Counted from the stretch's first letter, positions 32,305 through 43,452 are shown. The stretch: DNA of 64,000 bases from Citrobacter sp. Cu233 (GCF_030332225.1 NZ_JAOWIF010000028.1:496001-560000), one strand, 5' to 3'. Numbers and translations are program-made. Notes: generated by a model from the sequence alone, not told the origin.

Positions 32305-33777
32305 ATGTCATCGTTGCAAATTTCGCAAGGCACGTTTCGTCTGAGTGATACCAAAACGCTTCAGTTGAATTCGTTGACGTTAAACGCGGGTGATAGCTGG
32401 GCGTTTGTGGGGTCTAACGGCAGCGGAAAATCCGCGCTGGCGCGTGCGCTCGCCGGAGAATTGCCGTTACTAAAAGGCGAACGCCACAGCCAGTTCACGC
32501 GTATAACCCGTCTCTCCTTTGAGCAGCTACAAAAGTTGGTCAGCGACGAATGGCAGCGTAACAACACCGATCTTCTGAGCCCAGGCGAAGACGATACCGG
32601 GCGCACCACTGCGGAAATTATTCAGGATGAGGTCAGCGATCCAGCTCGCTGTGCCGCCCTGGCGCAGCAGTTTGGTATCACCTCACTGCTCAGCAGACGT
32701 TTCAAATACCTTTCCACTGGCGAAACGCGGAAAACCCTGCTCTGTCAGGCACTGATGTCCGAACCCGATTTGCTGATCCTTGATGAACCATTTGACGGGC
32801 TGGATGTGGCTTCACGTCGCCAGTTGGCGGAGCTGCTCGCGGCGTTACATCAGGCCGGTTTTACGTTAGTGCTGGTGCTAAACCGCTTTGATGAGATCCC
32901 CGATTTTGTGCAATTTGCTGGCGTACTCGCCGATTGCACATTGACTGAAACCGGTGAAAAAACGGGTCTTCTGCAACAAGCGTTAATCGCCCAACTTGCC
33001 CACAGTGAACGGCTTGATGGTATCATCCTCCCCGAACCGGATGAACCTTCCGTACGCCGCATATTGTCTGAGAACGAACCGCGGATTATGCTCAACGACG
33101 GGGTCGTTTCCTATAACGATCGCCCTATTCTTCATCATCTGAGCTGGCGGGTAAACCCAGGGGAACACTGGCAGATTGTCGGTCCAAACGGGGCGGGAAA
33201 ATCAACGCTACTCAGTTTAATTACCGGCGATCATCCGCAGGGCTATAGCAATGATTTGACGCTGTTTGGCCGTCGTCGGGGTAGCGGCGAAACTATCTGG
33301 GATATTAAAAAGCACATTGGCTACGTCAGCAGCAGCCTGCATCTGGATTACCGGGTAAGCACCACGGTGCGTAACGTCATTCTCTCAGGCTACTTCGATT
33401 CAATCGGTATTTATCAGGCCGTATCAGACAGACAACACAAGCTGGTGCAACAGTGGCTAGACATTCTGGGAATGGATAAACGCACTGCAGACGCCCCTTT
33501 CCACAGCCTTTCCTGGGGGCAGCAGCGCCTGGCGCTGATCGTCCGCGCGTTAGTGAAACACCCTACGCTATTGATCCTTGATGAACCCTTGCAAGGGTTG
33601 GATCCGTTAAACCGCCAGTTGATCCGCCGCTTCGTTGATGTTCTGCTCGGCGAAGGCGAAACCCAACTGCTGTTTGTTTCTCACCATGCTGAAGATGCAC
33701 CAGCCTGCATTACCCACCGACTGGAGTTCGTACCAGAAAACGATATCTACACCTATCGGCAATCCTCCCTGCGTTAG
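32305..33777 (+). CDS. modF: ModF, tandem ABC ATPase of the molybdate region
   Basis: ATG 32305 (MSSLQISQGTFRLSDTKTL) gives 490 residues, like E. coli ModF. Two ABC cassettes are present. The first has GSNGSGKSA, LSTGETRKTLLCQAL and LLILDEPFDGLD; the second has GPNGAGKST, LSWGQQRLALIVRAL and LLILDEPLQGLD. Both signature motifs depart from LSGGQ (LSTGE, LSWGQ). There is no membrane domain; the role in molybdate use is unproven. An intrinsic terminator follows. Confidence 0.95.
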   Translation: MSSLQISQGTFRLSDTKTLQLNSLTLNAGDSWAFVGSNGSGKSALARALAGELPLLKGERHSQFTRITRLSFEQLQKLVSDEWQRNNTDLLSPGEDDTGRTTAEIIQDEVSDPARCAALAQQFGITSLLSRRFKYLSTGETRKTLLCQALMSEPDLLILDEPFDGLDVASRRQLAELLAALHQAGFTLVLVLNRFDEIPDFVQFAGVLADCTLTETGEKTGLLQQALIAQLAHSERLDGIILPEPDEPSVRRILSENEPRIMLNDGVVSYNDRPILHHLSWRVNPGEHWQIVGPNGAGKSTLLSLITGDHPQGYSNDLTLFGRRRGSGETIWDIKKHIGYVSSSLHLDYRVSTTVRNVILSGYFDSIGIYQAVSDRQHKLVQQWLDILGMDKRTADAPFHSLSWGQQRLALIVRALVKHPTLLILDEPLQGLDPLNRQLIRRFVDVLLGEGETQLLFVSHHAEDAPACITHRLEFVPENDIYTYRQSSLR

Positions 33778-33788
33778 TTTTCATACCA

Positions 33789-33812
33789 GGGCGCGTTAAT
33801 GCGCCCTTTTTT
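33789..33812 (+). terminator. Intrinsic terminator after modF
   Basis: GGGCGC-loop GTTAAT-GCGCCC followed by six T. Confidence 0.93.
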
Positions 33813-33902
33813 AGGCCTGATTTTTCAGATAAAAGCTGCGATCATTAAATAACAGAATGATTTAAAACCAAAAAACACAATTCAGGCGTTGAGAATCATC
33901 AT

Positions 33903-33918
33903 GTGTAAACGATTCCAC
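33903..33918. promoter_or_regulatory. External gal operator (GalR/GalS)
   Basis: GTGTAAACGATTCCAC matches the E. coli external operator O-E exactly and lies upstream of the gal promoters. Confidence 0.95.
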
Positions 33919-33919
33919 T

Positions 33920-33960
33920 AATTTATTCCATGTCACACTTTTCACAACTTTGTTATGCTA
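33920..33960 (+). promoter_or_regulatory. CRP site and gal promoters
   Basis: AATTTATTCCATGTCACACT (from 33920) corresponds to the E. coli gal CRP site. TATGCTA at 33954-33960 is the P2 -10 element. The overlapping P1 element reads TATCTT here where E. coli has TATGGT. Confidence 0.8.
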
Positions 33961-33996
33961 TCTTCATTACATGATATAGGCATAACGGAGCGAATT

Positions 33997-35013
33997 ATGA
34001 GAGTATTGGTTACAGGTGGTAGCGGTTACATTGGAAGCCACACGTGTGTACAGTTACTGAAAAACGGTCACGATGTCGTGATCCTTGATAACCTCTGCAA
34101 CAGTAAGCGCAGCGTACTGCCCGTTATTGAGCGTTTAGGTGGAAAACATCCGACCTTCGTCGAAGGTGATATCCGTAACGAAGCGCTGATCACCGAAATC
34201 CTGCACGATCATGCCATCGATACGGTCATCCACTTTGCCGGTCTGAAGGCCGTCGGCGAATCCGTGGCTAAGCCGCTGGAGTACTATGACAACAACGTCA
34301 ACGGCACTCTGCGTCTGGTTAATGCGATGCGCGCCGCCAACGTGAAAAACTTCATATTCAGCTCCTCCGCCACAGTCTATGGCGATCAGCCGCAAATTCC
34401 TTACGTTGAAAGCTTCCCGACCGGCACACCACAAAGTCCGTACGGCAAAAGTAAGCTGATGGTCGAGCAGATCCTGACCGATCTGCAAAAAGCACAACCT
34501 GAGTGGAGCATCGCGTTGCTACGCTATTTCAATCCGGTTGGCGCACATCCGTCAGGAGACATGGGCGAAGATCCGCAAGGTATCCCTAACAATCTGATGC
34601 CTTACATTGCACAGGTTGCCGTAGGCCGCCGTGAGTCTCTGGCCATATTTGGTAATGACTACCCTACCGAAGACGGTACCGGTGTTCGCGATTACATCCA
34701 CGTGATGGATCTTGCCGACGGTCACGTTGTCGCCATGGAAAAACTGGCAGGCAAGCAAGGGGTACATATTTACAACCTTGGCGCTGGCGTTGGTAGCAGC
34801 GTACTGGATGTGGTCAACGCCTTCAGCAAAGCGTGTGGTAAGCCAGTGAACTACCATTTTGCTCCGCGCCGCGACGGCGATCTGCCTGCCTACTGGGCTG
34901 ATGCCAGCAAAGCAGACCGCGAACTTAACTGGCGCGTGACGCGTACACTGGATGAAATGGCGCAAGATACCTGGCACTGGCAATCACGCCATCCACAGGG
35001 ATATTCGGATTAA
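33997..35013 (+). CDS. galE: UDP-glucose 4-epimerase GalE
   Basis: ATG 33997 gives 338 residues, the usual GalE length. It is an extended short-chain dehydrogenase: NAD-binding VTGGSGYIGSHT at the N terminus and catalytic YGKSK (Tyr149, Lys153), with SSSATVYGD supplying the active-site serine/threonine. It interconverts UDP-galactose and UDP-glucose. First gene of galETKM, controlled by two Gal operators and CRP. Confidence 0.98.
   Translation: MRVLVTGGSGYIGSHTCVQLLKNGHDVVILDNLCNSKRSVLPVIERLGGKHPTFVEGDIRNEALITEILHDHAIDTVIHFAGLKAVGESVAKPLEYYDNNVNGTLRLVNAMRAANVKNFIFSSSATVYGDQPQIPYVESFPTGTPQSPYGKSKLMVEQILTDLQKAQPEWSIALLRYFNPVGAHPSGDMGEDPQGIPNNLMPYIAQVAVGRRESLAIFGNDYPTEDGTGVRDYIHVMDLADGHVVAMEKLAGKQGVHIYNLGAGVGSSVLDVVNAFSKACGKPVNYHFAPRRDGDLPAYWADASKADRELNWRVTRTLDEMAQDTWHWQSRHPQGYSD
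34016..34031. promoter_or_regulatory. Internal gal operator within galE
   Basis: GTGGTAGCGGTTACAT lies within the first codons of galE and equals the E. coli internal operator O-I. With O-E, 113 bases away, it allows the GalR repression loop. Confidence 0.93.
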
Positions 35014-35022
35014 GGACACGTT

Positions 35023-36069
35023 ATGACGCAATTCAACCCTGTCGATCACCCACACCGCCGCTTTAACCCGCTCACCGGGCAGTGGATCCTCGTTTCGCCA
35101 CATCGTGCAAAACGCCCCTGGCAAGGGGCGCAGGAAACGCCATCTAAACAGGTTCTGCCCGCGCATGATCCGGACTGCTTCCTGTGTGCAGGCAATACAC
35201 GCGTTACCGGTGATAAAAACCCCGATTACACGGGAACCTACGTTTTTACCAACGATTTTGCCGCGCTGATGTCTGATACCCCGGATGCTCCCGATAGCCA
35301 CGACCCATTAATGCGTTGCCAGAGCGCACGCGGTACCAGCCGCGTGATTTGCTTCTCGCCCGATCATAGCAAAACGCTGCCAGAGCTCAGCGTACCCGCG
35401 CTGACCGAAATCGTGAAAACGTGGCAGGAACAAACCGCAGATTTAGGGAAAACCTATCCCTGGGTGCAGGTATTTGAGAATAAAGGTGCGGCGATGGGAT
35501 GTTCAAACCCGCACCCACACGGACAGATTTGGGCCAACAGTTTCCTGCCCAACGAAGCCGAACGTGAAGACCGTCTGCAAAAAGCGTACTTCGCTGAACA
35601 GGGCACACCAATGCTGCTGGATTATGTCCAGCGTGAACAGGCAGACGGCAGCCGTACGGTCGTAGAAACCGAGCACTGGCTGGCGGTTGTGCCTTACTGG
35701 GCCGCATGGCCGTTCGAAACGCTACTACTGCCGAAAACGCATGTGCTGCGTATTACCGATTTGACCGACGAACAGCGAACTGACCTGGCGCTGGCGTTGA
35801 AAAAACTGACCAGTCGTTATGACAACCTGTTCCAGTGCTCTTTCCCCTACTCTATGGGCTGGCACGGCGCACCGTTTAACGGCGAAGAGAATGACCACTG
35901 GCAGTTGCACGCACACTTTTATCCGCCGCTGCTGCGTTCCGCGACCGTACGTAAGTTTATGGTTGGTTACGAAATGCTGGCGGAGACCCAACGCGATCTG
36001 ACAGCAGAACAAGCGGCAGACCGTCTGCGTGCGGTCAGCGACACCCATTTTCGCGAATCCGGAGTTTAA
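35023..36069 (+). CDS. galT: Galactose-1-phosphate uridylyltransferase GalT
   Basis: The 348-residue protein equals E. coli Gal[11 protein letters not shown] carries the nucleophilic His of the HPH motif (about residue 166), and CFLCAGN near residue 52 gives two zinc-ligand cysteines. It transfers UMP from UDP-glucose to galactose-1-phosphate. GGACACGTT precedes the ATG, nine bases after galE. Confidence 0.98.
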   Translation: MTQFNPVDHPHRRFNPLTGQWILVSPHRAKRPWQGAQETPSKQVLPAHDPDCFLCAGNTRVTGDKNPDYTGTYVFTNDFAALMSDTPDAPDSHDPLMRCQSARGTSRVICFSPDHSKTLPELSVPALTEIVKTWQEQTADLGKTYPWVQVFENKGAAMGCSNPHPHGQIWANSFLPNEAEREDRLQKAYFAEQGTPMLLDYVQREQADGSRTVVETEHWLAVVPYWAAWPFETLLLPKTHVLRITDLTDEQRTDLALALKKLTSRYDNLFQCSFPYSMGWHGAPFNGEENDHWQLHAHFYPPLLRSATVRKFMVGYEMLAETQRDLTAEQAADRLRAVSDTHFRESGV

Positions 36070-36072
36070 ATA

Positions 36073-37221
36073 ATGAGTCTGAAAGAAAAAACACAATCTC
36101 TGTTTGCTGAATCGTTTGGCTACCCTGCCCCCCATACCATTCAGGCACCCGGCCGTGTAAACCTGATCGGCGAACACACTGATTATAATGACGGCTTCGT
36201 CCTGCCGTGCGCCATCGACTATCAAACGGTTATCAGTTGTGCCCCCCGCGATGATCGCACCGTTCGTGTGATTGCGGCGGATTACGAAAATCAGATAGAT
36301 GAGTTCTCGCTTGATGCGCCGATTATCGCCCACGAAACCCAGCAGTGGTCAAATTACGTGCGCGGCGTCGTGAAGCATCTGCAAAAACGCAATAACGCCT
36401 TTGGCGGCGCGGATCTGGTGATCAGTGGCAATGTGCCGCAAGGTGCGGGTTTAAGCTCTTCTGCTTCACTGGAAGTGGCCGTAGGTACCGTGTTCCAGCA
36501 ACTTTATCATCTGCCACTCGACGGTGCACAGATTGCCCTGAACGGCCAGGAAGCAGAAAACCAGTTTGTCGGCTGTAATTGCGGCATTATGGACCAGCTC
36601 ATCTCTGCACTGGGCAAGAAAGATCATGCGCTGCTGATTGACTGTCGTACGCTGGGCACCAAAGCGGTTTCCATGCCGGAAGGTGTGGCGGTGGTGATCA
36701 TCAACAGCAACTTTAAACGTACACTGGTTGGCAGTGAGTACAACACCCGTCGCGAACAGTGTGAAACCGGTGCGCGCTTCTTCCAACAACCCGCGCTGCG
36801 TGATGTCAGCCTTGAGGCCTTTAACGCGGTTGCACATGAACTGGATCCCATCGTTGCCAAACGTGTTCGCCATGTGATCACAGAAAACGCCCGCACGGTT
36901 GAAGCCGCAGCGGCTCTGGAGAAAGGCGACCTGCAACGTATGGGTCAGCTGATGGCTGAATCTCACGTTTCAATGCGCGATGATTTCGAAATCACCGTGC
37001 CACAAATTGATACGCTGGTCGAGATTGTGAAAGCAACTATCGGCGATCGGGGTGGCGTGCGCATGACGGGTGGCGGCTTCGGCGGCTGCATCGTGGCGCT
37101 GATCCCGCAAGATTTGGTTCCTGGCGTACAGCAAGCTGTCGCTGAACAGTACGAAGCGAAAACCGGTATCAAGGAAACCTTTTACGTCTGCAAACCTTCA
37201 CAAGGAGCCGGACAGTGCTAA
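36073..37221 (+). CDS. galK: Galactokinase GalK
   Basis: A 382-residue GHMP kinase. The galactokinase signature [19 protein letters not shown] is near residues 27-45, the phosphate loop [13 protein letters not shown] near 133, and [12 protein letters not shown]-type motif ([15 protein letters not shown]) near 335. It phosphorylates galactose with ATP. It begins three bases after galT and overlaps galM by seven bases. Confidence 0.98.
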   Translation: MSLKEKTQSLFAESFGYPAPHTIQAPGRVNLIGEHTDYNDGFVLPCAIDYQTVISCAPRDDRTVRVIAADYENQIDEFSLDAPIIAHETQQWSNYVRGVVKHLQKRNNAFGGADLVISGNVPQGAGLSSSASLEVAVGTVFQQLYHLPLDGAQIALNGQEAENQFVGCNCGIMDQLISALGKKDHALLIDCRTLGTKAVSMPEGVAVVIINSNFKRTLVGSEYNTRREQCETGARFFQQPALRDVSLEAFNAVAHELDPIVAKRVRHVITENARTVEAAAALEKGDLQRMGQLMAESHVSMRDDFEITVPQIDTLVEIVKATIGDRGGVRMTGGGFGGCIVALIPQDLVPGVQQAVAEQYEAKTGIKETFYVCKPSQGAGQC

Positions 37222-38255
37222 ACGAAATTCCCGTAATGGCGCCCGATGGCCAACCCTTTCGTCTGCTCACCCTGCGTAATGACGCGGGGATGGTAGTCAC
37301 ACTGATGGATTGGGGCGCGACGCTGCTTTCTGCCCGTATCCCGCTTAATGATGGTAGCGTGCGAGAAGCATTACTCGGTTGCGCCAGCCCGGAGCAATAC
37401 CCACAACAGGCCGCATTTTTAGGCGCATCCATTGGCCGCTATGCTAACCGTATCGCAGACAGCCGTTATACCTATGCCGGTGAGACCGTTGCGTTACTGC
37501 CAAGCCAGGGTGACAACCAGTTACATGGCGGGCCGGACGGCTTCGATAAACGCCGCTGGCAGATAGTGAATCAAAATGATCGTCAGGTGCTGTTTGCCTT
37601 AACCTCTGACGATGGCGACCAGGGTTTTCCGGGTCACCTCTGCGCCACCGCGCAATATCGCCTGACCGATGATAACCGTATTTCGATTACCTACCGTGCG
37701 ACGGTGGATAAGCCCTGCCCGGTAAATCTGACGAATCACGTTTATTTCAATCTTGACGGCGACAAAACGGATATCCGTCAGCATACGCTACAGATTCTGG
37801 CCGATATGTACCTGCCGGTTGATGAAATGGGTATCCCGCATGACGGACTGAAACCCGTGGCTGGCACCTCGTTCGATTTCCGTGCACCTAAACGCATCGA
37901 CAGCGAATTTCTGGTCGATGACGATCAGCGCAAGGTGAAAGGTTACGATCACGCTTTCTTGTTGCAGGCGCAAGGCGACGCCCGCAAACCGGTCGCTATG
38001 GTTTGGTCCCAGGATAAAAAACTGCAAATGGAGGTATACACCTCTGCCCCGGCATTGCAGTTCTATTCCGGTAACTTCCTCGGCGGCACGCCATCCCGTG
38101 GGCCTGAAGTCTATGCTGACTGGCAAGGACTGGCGCTGGAAAGTGAGTTTCTGCCTGACAGCCCAAATCATCCGGAATGGCCGCAACCAGACTGCTTTCT
38201 GCGACCGGGTGAAGAGTACACCAGCCTGACCGAATACCGATTTATTCCAGCCTGA
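37215..38255 (+). CDS. galM: Aldose 1-epimerase GalM
   Basis: The start is GTG at 37215, with AAGGAG eight bases upstream, inside the galK end; it gives 346 residues as in E. coli. The galactose mutarotase fold shows [25 protein letters not shown], and [10 protein letters not shown], with the catalytic His and Glu in NHVYF and the C-terminal [14 protein letters not shown]. It equilibrates beta- and alpha-galactose for GalK. Last gene of the operon. Confidence 0.97.
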   Translation: MLNEIPVMAPDGQPFRLLTLRNDAGMVVTLMDWGATLLSARIPLNDGSVREALLGCASPEQYPQQAAFLGASIGRYANRIADSRYTYAGETVALLPSQGDNQLHGGPDGFDKRRWQIVNQNDRQVLFALTSDDGDQGFPGHLCATAQYRLTDDNRISITYRATVDKPCPVNLTNHVYFNLDGDKTDIRQHTLQILADMYLPVDEMGIPHDGLKPVAGTSFDFRAPKRIDSEFLVDDDQRKVKGYDHAFLLQAQGDARKPVAMVWSQDKKLQMEVYTSAPALQFYSGNFLGGTPSRGPEVYADWQGLALESEFLPDSPNHPEWPQPDCFLRPGEEYTSLTEYRFIPA

Positions 38256-38265
38256 TCGTTAGCCG

Positions 38266-38290
38266 TGATGAGCCGAAACCCGGCTCGTCA
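38266..38290 (+). terminator. Hairpin after galM
   Basis: TGATGAGCCG-loop AAAC-CGGCTCGTCA forms a ten-pair stem ten bases after the galM stop. It lacks a clear T run, so termination may need Rho or the hairpin may mark the processed 3' end. Confidence 0.6.
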
Positions 38291-38431
38291 TAAATTCCCA
38301 CGCGGGATCCGCTCAAAACCACACCACTCAAAGACAAAATCGCAACCTTGAGTTCACAAGAACCTTACACTGCGCCGCTATTTTCGCTATGGTTATGCGT
38401 AAGCATTGCCGCTGGTGCATTACGGCAATAT

Positions 38432-38450
38432 AATGATAATTATTATCATT
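38432..38450. promoter_or_regulatory. Fur box upstream of gpmA
   Basis: AATGATAATTATTATCATT is a nearly perfect 19-base Fur-type inverted repeat 25 bases before gpmA. In E. coli gpmA is iron-regulated by Fur, matching this position. Confidence 0.85.
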
Positions 38451-38475
38451 CAATATGATTTATAGGAGTGAGTGT

Positions 38476-39228
38476 ATGGCTGTAACTAAGCTGGTTCTGG
38501 TACGTCACGGTGAAAGTCAGTGGAACAACGAAAACCGTTTTACCGGTTGGTATGATGTTGACCTGTCTGAGAAAGGCGTGGGCGAAGCAAAAGCGGCAGG
38601 TAAACTGCTGAAAGAGGAAGGCTACAGCTTCGATTTTGCTTATACCTCTGTGCTGAAACGTGCCATCCACACCCTGTGGAATGTCCTGGACGAACTGGAT
38701 CAGGCCTGGCTGCCCGTTGAGAAATCCTGGAAACTGAACGAACGTCATTACGGCGCGCTGCAGGGGCTGAACAAAGCCGAAACTGCCGAGAAATACGGTG
38801 ACGAGCAGGTTAAGCAATGGCGTCGTGGTTTTGCGGTAACCCCGCCGGAACTGACTAAAGATGACGAACGCTATCCGGGTCACGATCCGCGTTATGCCAA
38901 ACTTACGGACAAAGAACTGCCGGTCACCGAAAGCCTGGCACTGACTATCGATCGCGTTATCCCTTACTGGAATGAAACCATTCTGCCGCGCATGAAAAGC
39001 GGTGAGCGCGTCATTATTGCCGCTCACGGTAACTCCCTGCGTGCGCTGGTGAAATATCTGGATAATATGGGTGAAGATGAAATTCTTGAACTGAACATCC
39101 CGACGGGTGTACCGCTGGTGTATGAATTCGACGAAAACTTCAAGCCGATCAAGCATTACTATCTGGGTAACGCTGACGAGATCGCAGCAAAAGCTGCGGC
39201 CGTTGCCAACCAGGGTAAAGCGAAGTAA
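38476..39228 (+). CDS. gpmA: 2,3-bisphosphoglycerate-dependent phosphoglycerate mutase GpmA
   Basis: ATG 38476, after TAGGAG, gives 250 residues as in E. coli. [10 protein letters not shown] carries the phospho-histidine His11; the second active-site histidine is in [11 protein letters not shown] (about residue 184). It converts 3- to 2-phosphoglycerate in glycolysis. Single gene with a Fur box upstream and a bidirectional terminator shared with aroG. Confidence 0.98.
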   Translation: MAVTKLVLVRHGESQWNNENRFTGWYDVDLSEKGVGEAKAAGKLLKEEGYSFDFAYTSVLKRAIHTLWNVLDELDQAWLPVEKSWKLNERHYGALQGLNKAETAEKYGDEQVKQWRRGFAVTPPELTKDDERYPGHDPRYAKLTDKELPVTESLALTIDRVIPYWNETILPRMKSGERVIIAAHGNSLRALVKYLDNMGEDEILELNIPTGVPLVYEFDENFKPIKHYYLGNADEIAAKAAAVANQGKAK

Positions 39229-39244
39229 TTTCTTCGTTGCACAT

Positions 39245-39274
39245 AAAAAAGCGCGGAGAATCCGCGCTTTTTTT
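39245..39274. terminator. Bidirectional terminator between gpmA and aroG
   Basis: A-run, GCGCGGA-GAA-TCCGCGC, then a T-run: symmetric, so it can end both convergent transcripts. Confidence 0.95.
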
Positions 39275-39295
39275 GTCTCTCTGCGGGGCTTGCTT

Positions 39296-40348
39296 TTAAC
39301 CCCGACGCGCTTTTACCGCATCCGCCAGCTGGCGCAGCACGGCATCGGTATCTTCCCAACCAATACAGGCATCAGTGATGCTCTTGCCGTAGGTCAGTGG
39401 TTCACCGCTATCCGGGTTCTGATTACCTTCGACCAGATGGCTTTCGATCATCACACCAATAATTGCTTTCTCGCCGCCGGCAACCTGTCCGCAGACATCT
39501 TTTGCAACATCCATCTGCTTTTTGAACTGCTTGCTGGAGTTGGCATGGCTAAAATCGATCATCACCTGCGCAGACAGACCCGCTTTGACCAGACCTTCTT
39601 TTACGTCTGCGACGTGCCGGGCGCTGTAGTTTGGTTCTTTGCCGCCACGCAGAATGATATGACAATCGCCGTTACCACTGGTATTCACAATGGCGGAGTG
39701 ACCCCATTTGGTCACGGACAGGAAGCAGTGTGGTGCTCCTGCGGCGTTAATAGCATCAATGGCAACTTTGATTGTGCCATCGGTACCGTTTTTAAAGCCA
39801 ACCGGACAGGAAAGACCAGACGCCAGTTCACGGTGCACCTGAGACTCAGTGGTGCGCGCGCCAATTGCGCCCCAGCTCATCAGATCCGCAAGATATTGCG
39901 GAGTGATCATATCCAGAAACTCACCCGCAGCCGGCAGACCACTGTCGTTGATATCCAACAGCAATTTACGTGCAATGCGCAGGCCGTCGTTGATCTGGAA
40001 GCTGTTGTCCATATGTGGATCGTTGATAAGCCCTTTCCAGCCGACGGTAGTACGCGGTTTTTCAAAGTAAACGCGCATGACGATTTCAAGCTCGCCTTTC
40101 AACTCTTCACGCAACGCCAGAAGACGTGCGGCATACTCTTTAGCGGCAGCTGGATCGTGAATTGAGCACGGCCCAATAACGACCAACAGACGATCGTCAT
40201 TTCCTTTCAGAATTTTATGAATCGCCTTACGGGCATGCGCCACCGTATTTGCGGCATTTTCAGTAGCGGGGAATTTTTCCAGCAGTGCAACCGGGGGCAA
40301 TAACTCGTTGATCTCTTTAATGCGTAAATCGTCGTTCTGATAATTCAT
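39296..40348 (-). CDS. aroG: Phe-sensitive DAHP synthase AroG
   Basis: ATG 40348 (MNYQNDDLRIKEINELLPP) gives 350 residues; the open frame extends 43 codons further but through the TyrR box region. The family motifs LLVVIGPCSIHDP, MRVYFEKPRTTVGWKGL, GARTTESQVHRELASGLSCPVGFKNGTDG and IDFSHANSSK are intact. It condenses PEP and erythrose-4-phosphate, the first step of the shikimate pathway, with phenylalanine feedback. Confidence 0.98.
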   Translation of the reverse strand: MNYQNDDLRIKEINELLPPVALLEKFPATENAANTVAHARKAIHKILKGNDDRLLVVIGPCSIHDPAAAKEYAARLLALREELKGELEIVMRVYFEKPRTTVGWKGLINDPHMDNSFQINDGLRIARKLLLDINDSGLPAAGEFLDMITPQYLADLMSWGAIGARTTESQVHRELASGLSCPVGFKNGTDGTIKVAIDAINAAGAPHCFLSVTKWGHSAIVNTSGNGDCHIILRGGKEPNYSARHVADVKEGLVKAGLSAQVMIDFSHANSSKQFKKQMDVAKDVCGQVAGGEKAIIGVMIESHLVEGNQNPDSGEPLTYGKSITDACIGWEDTDAVLRQLADAVKARRG

Positions 40349-40418
40349 GATTATTCCAGCGTAGCCATACTTATATAAATGAATGCAATCCCTCCAATCT
40401 ATATCTTCAGTCATAAAG

Positions 40419-40436
40419 TGTAAACGGGGTTTTACA
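40419..40436. promoter_or_regulatory. TyrR box upstream of aroG
   Basis: TGTAAACGGGGTTTTACA fits TGTAAA-N6-TTTACA exactly, 71 bases before the aroG start. It predicts repression by TyrR with aromatic amino acids. The rest of the 375-base gap to zitB holds no gene. Confidence 0.95.
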
Positions 40437-40723
40437 GTACGAACCGTGTTATCCCGGGAATAAGCAAAAAAACGCAAGAATGTAGCGAATAGTGAGATCC
40501 AGACTGCAAATCCCGACTGTAATTGCGGCTTTTATCATTATTTTCAAAATTCTGTGCTGACTATCGATACACATTGTGGATCTTTACCCACTGTACTGTA
40601 AGGCAACGCCCAATATTTACGTGGCTGATAGCGGGAGAATGGAAGCTCTCCTTTTTAATTTTATCCCCCCAAAAACGGTATGATGTCATACAGTAAAGGT
40701 GAGAATAACAAAGGGATGGCACA

Positions 40724-41665
40724 ATGGCGCACTCACATACTCATACTTCCCCCGACCAGCCAAAGGATAATAACGCCCGTCGACTGCTGTTCGCCTTCTG
40801 CATTACAGCGGGATTCATGCTGGTCGAAGTGGTGGGAGGGATACTTTCAGGCTCGCTGGCGCTGCTGGCTGATGCCGGACATATGCTCACTGACGCCGCA
40901 GCGCTGCTTTTTGCGCTGCTGGCCGTCCAGTTTTCCCGTCGACCGCCGACCATCCGACACACTTTCGGCTGGCTGAGGCTCACGACGCTGGCCGCATTTG
41001 TTAACGCTATTGCGTTGGTGGTGATCACGATTTTAATCGTCTGGGAAGCGATTGAGCGCTTCCATACGCCCCGTCCGGTCGCCGGCGGGATGATGATGGT
41101 TATCGCCGTTGCGGGTTTACTGGCTAACGTGCTCGCCTTCTGGGTTTTACATCGCGGCAGCGAAGAGAAAAACCTCAACGTTCGTGCCGCAGCACTGCAT
41201 GTTATGGGCGATTTGCTGGGCTCGGTCGGCGCGATCATTGCGGCACTGATCATTATCTGGACGGGCTGGACCCCTGCGGACCCTATTCTCTCTATTCTGG
41301 TTTCTGTTCTGGTGTTGCGCAGCGCCTGGCGCTTACTGAAAGACAGTGTGAATGAATTACTCGAGGGCGCGCCCCATGCGCTGGATATCGCCGCCCTACA
41401 GCGACATCTCAGCCGGGATATCCCCGAAGTTCGCAACGTGCACCATGTTCACGTCTGGATGGTGGGTGAAAAACCGGTCATGACGCTGCATGTTCAGGTA
41501 GTCCCGCCGCACGATCACGATGCGTTGCTGGAACGTATTCAGCACTTTCTTCTTCATCACTATCAAATTGAACACGCGACGATTCAGATGGAATACCAAC
41601 CATGTAATGGGCCGGACTGTCACCTGTATGAGGGACTGTCCGGCCATTCACATCACCATCACTAA
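40724..41665 (+). CDS. zitB: Zinc efflux transporter ZitB (CDF family)
   Basis: The 313-residue protein equals E. coli ZitB. It has a His-rich N terminus (MAHSHTHTS), six membrane helices with the metal-site pattern [12 protein letters not shown], and a second Asp-containing site in helix V ([12 protein letters not shown]). The C-terminal cytoplasmic domain ends in SGHSHHHH. It exports zinc in exchange for protons. The 3' end overlaps pnuC by four bases, tail to tail. Confidence 0.97.
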   Translation: MAHSHTHTSPDQPKDNNARRLLFAFCITAGFMLVEVVGGILSGSLALLADAGHMLTDAAALLFALLAVQFSRRPPTIRHTFGWLRLTTLAAFVNAIALVVITILIVWEAIERFHTPRPVAGGMMMVIAVAGLLANVLAFWVLHRGSEEKNLNVRAAALHVMGDLLGSVGAIIAALIIIWTGWTPADPILSILVSVLVLRSAWRLLKDSVNELLEGAPHALDIAALQRHLSRDIPEVRNVHHVHVWMVGEKPVMTLHVQVVPPHDHDALLERIQHFLLHHYQIEHATIQMEYQPCNGPDCHLYEGLSGHSHHHH

Positions 41666-42381
41666 TGGGAAAACGCGCGTGAGCCACGTTCGCGCGCGCT
41701 GTTAATCCACATCCTGCTGCCGTTCAACGCGATCACCGTCAGAATCATGTATTCCAGCGACATGGCATACACCCCTTGCAGGGCAAAGATCACTACGCTG
41801 ATGATGTTAATGATCACCCACAATAGCCAGTTCTCGACGTATTTGCGCGTCATCAGGATCATCGCCACAATTGATAGCACCATCATGCAGGAATCCCAGA
41901 ACGGGAACGCATCCGGTTGCAATTCAGGTAATGCAACCTGTAATCCCAGTCCTTGCATGATAGTCACCGCAATGCGGGTGAGGAACGCAAACACCGGGTC
42001 GATGTACACGGTCATCAGACCAATTGCCACCACACAAGCCGTCAGCCAACCCAACGCTTTCGGCAACGGCAGCCAGCGAATTTTAAGTTCAGCCTCATGT
42101 TGGCTGGTCTGCCGGGACCAGGCGTACCAGCCATAGATATTGGCGGCAAAAAAGAACACCTGCAGCAGCAAGCTGGCGTAGAGTTGGATCTGAAAGAAGA
42201 TAATCGCAAACAGCGTGACGTTTATCAGACCAAAGAAGTAATTACTGATTTTCTCCATACTGGCGAGGCCAATACACAGTAACCCGGCGATAGTCCCCAC
42301 CGCTTCAATCCACGACAGATCGTACCCGCCTGCACCGATTGGAATATGTACCAGAATGTTCTGCGTGCTAAAAAAATCCAT
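41662..42381 (-). CDS. pnuC: Nicotinamide riboside transporter PnuC
   Basis: A 239-residue membrane protein with about seven helices, equal in length to E. coli PnuC. The WYAWSRQ region and the [17 protein letters not shown] helix are typical; aromatic residues there bind nicotinamide riboside. Uptake is facilitated diffusion trapped by NadR kinase. It lies 27 bases after nadA in the same direction, forming nadA-pnuC. Confidence 0.96.
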   Translation of the reverse strand: MDFFSTQNILVHIPIGAGGYDLSWIEAVGTIAGLLCIGLASMEKISNYFFGLINVTLFAIIFFQIQLYASLLLQVFFFAANIYGWYAWSRQTSQHEAELKIRWLPLPKALGWLTACVVAIGLMTVYIDPVFAFLTRIAVTIMQGLGLQVALPELQPDAFPFWDSCMMVLSIVAMILMTRKYVENWLLWVIINIISVVIFALQGVYAMSLEYMILTVIALNGSRMWINSARERGSRAFSH

Positions 42382-42408
42382 CTTTTCCCCCAGAGCGAAA
42401 CGCCTTAA

Positions 42409-43452
42409 TTAAGCTCGTAGTGTAGCCGCAAATTCCAGCATGCGGTTTAACGGCAGCAATGCACCTTCTCGCAGCGCGGCATCAACATGTATCTCATGAG
42501 CCACACCACCCTGCTCAAGTCCCTCAGCAATCGCCTTAAGGCCGTTCATTGCCATCCACGGACAGTGCGCACAGCTACGACACGTTGCACCTTCACCCGC
42601 CGTCGGGGCTTCAAGCAGCTCTTTATCCGGAACCGCTTGCTGCATTTTGTAAAAAATACCCCGATCGGTCGCCACAATCAGTTGCTTGTGCGGTAACGAT
42701 TTAGCGGCGCTGATTAACTGGCTGGTTGATCCCACCGCATCGGCCATATCAACGATAGACTGGGGGGATTCAGGGTGCACAAGTACGGCAGCGTCAGGAT
42801 ACAGCCCTTTCATGCGTGTTAATGCCTGGGTTTTAAATTCATCATGAACGATACAGGCACCCTGCCAGCAGAGAACATCCGCCCCCGTCTGTTTTTGCAC
42901 GTAATTGCCCAAGTGCTTGTCAGGGGCCCAAATGATTTTTTCCCCCAAGCTATCAAGGTGTTCAATCAGTTCGACGGCAATACTGGACGTCACGACCCAG
43001 TCAGCGCGCGCTTTAACTGCAGCCGACGTATTGGCATACACTACGACGGTGCGATCCGGATGCGCGTCGCAAAATGCGCTAAACGACTCAATCGGGCACC
43101 CCAGATCTAATGAACATTCAGCCTGTAAGGTTGGCATCAGGATGGTTTTTTCCGGGCTCAGAATTTTGGCTGTTTCCCCCATAAACCGGACTCCCGCAAC
43201 CAGCAACGTAGAGGCCGGATGTTTTGATCCGAACCGCGCCATCTCAAGCGAATCAGAGATACAGCCACCGGTTTCTTCGGCCAACTGCTGTATTTCAGGA
43301 TCGGTGTAATAGTGCGCGACCATGACGGCATCACGCTCTTTCAGCAGACGTTTAATTTTCTCTCGATAAAATTGCTTTTCATCCACACTCAACGGCGCAG
43401 GTTTTGGCGGAAACGGGTAGATTGCTGCTTCAGGATCAAACATCACGCTCAT
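42409..43452 (-). CDS. nadA: Quinolinate synthase NadA
   Basis: Starting [18 protein letters not shown] gives 347 residues; an ATG one codon upstream is also possible. The [4Fe-4S] cluster cysteines are in [11 protein letters not shown] (about 113), [12 protein letters not shown] (about 200) and [13 protein letters not shown] (about 297). It condenses iminoaspartate and dihydroxyacetone phosphate to quinolinate for NAD synthesis. A NadR-type site lies upstream. Confidence 0.97.
   Translation of the reverse strand: MSVMFDPEAAIYPFPPKPAPLSVDEKQFYREKIKRLLKERDAVMVAHYYTDPEIQQLAEETGGCISDSLEMARFGSKHPASTLLVAGVRFMGETAKILSPEKTILMPTLQAECSLDLGCPIESFSAFCDAHPDRTVVVYANTSAAVKARADWVVTSSIAVELIEHLDSLGEKIIWAPDKHLGNYVQKQTGADVLCWQGACIVHDEFKTQALTRMKGLYPDAAVLVHPESPQSIVDMADAVGSTSQLISAAKSLPHKQLIVATDRGIFYKMQQAVPDKELLEAPTAGEGATCRSCAHCPWMAMNGLKAIAEGLEQGGVAHEIHVDAALREGALLPLNRMLEFAATLRA

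Noticed and set aside
39107-40165. 352-codon gene opposite aroG
   Set aside because: It is the antisense frame of aroG crossing the gpmA-aroG terminator.
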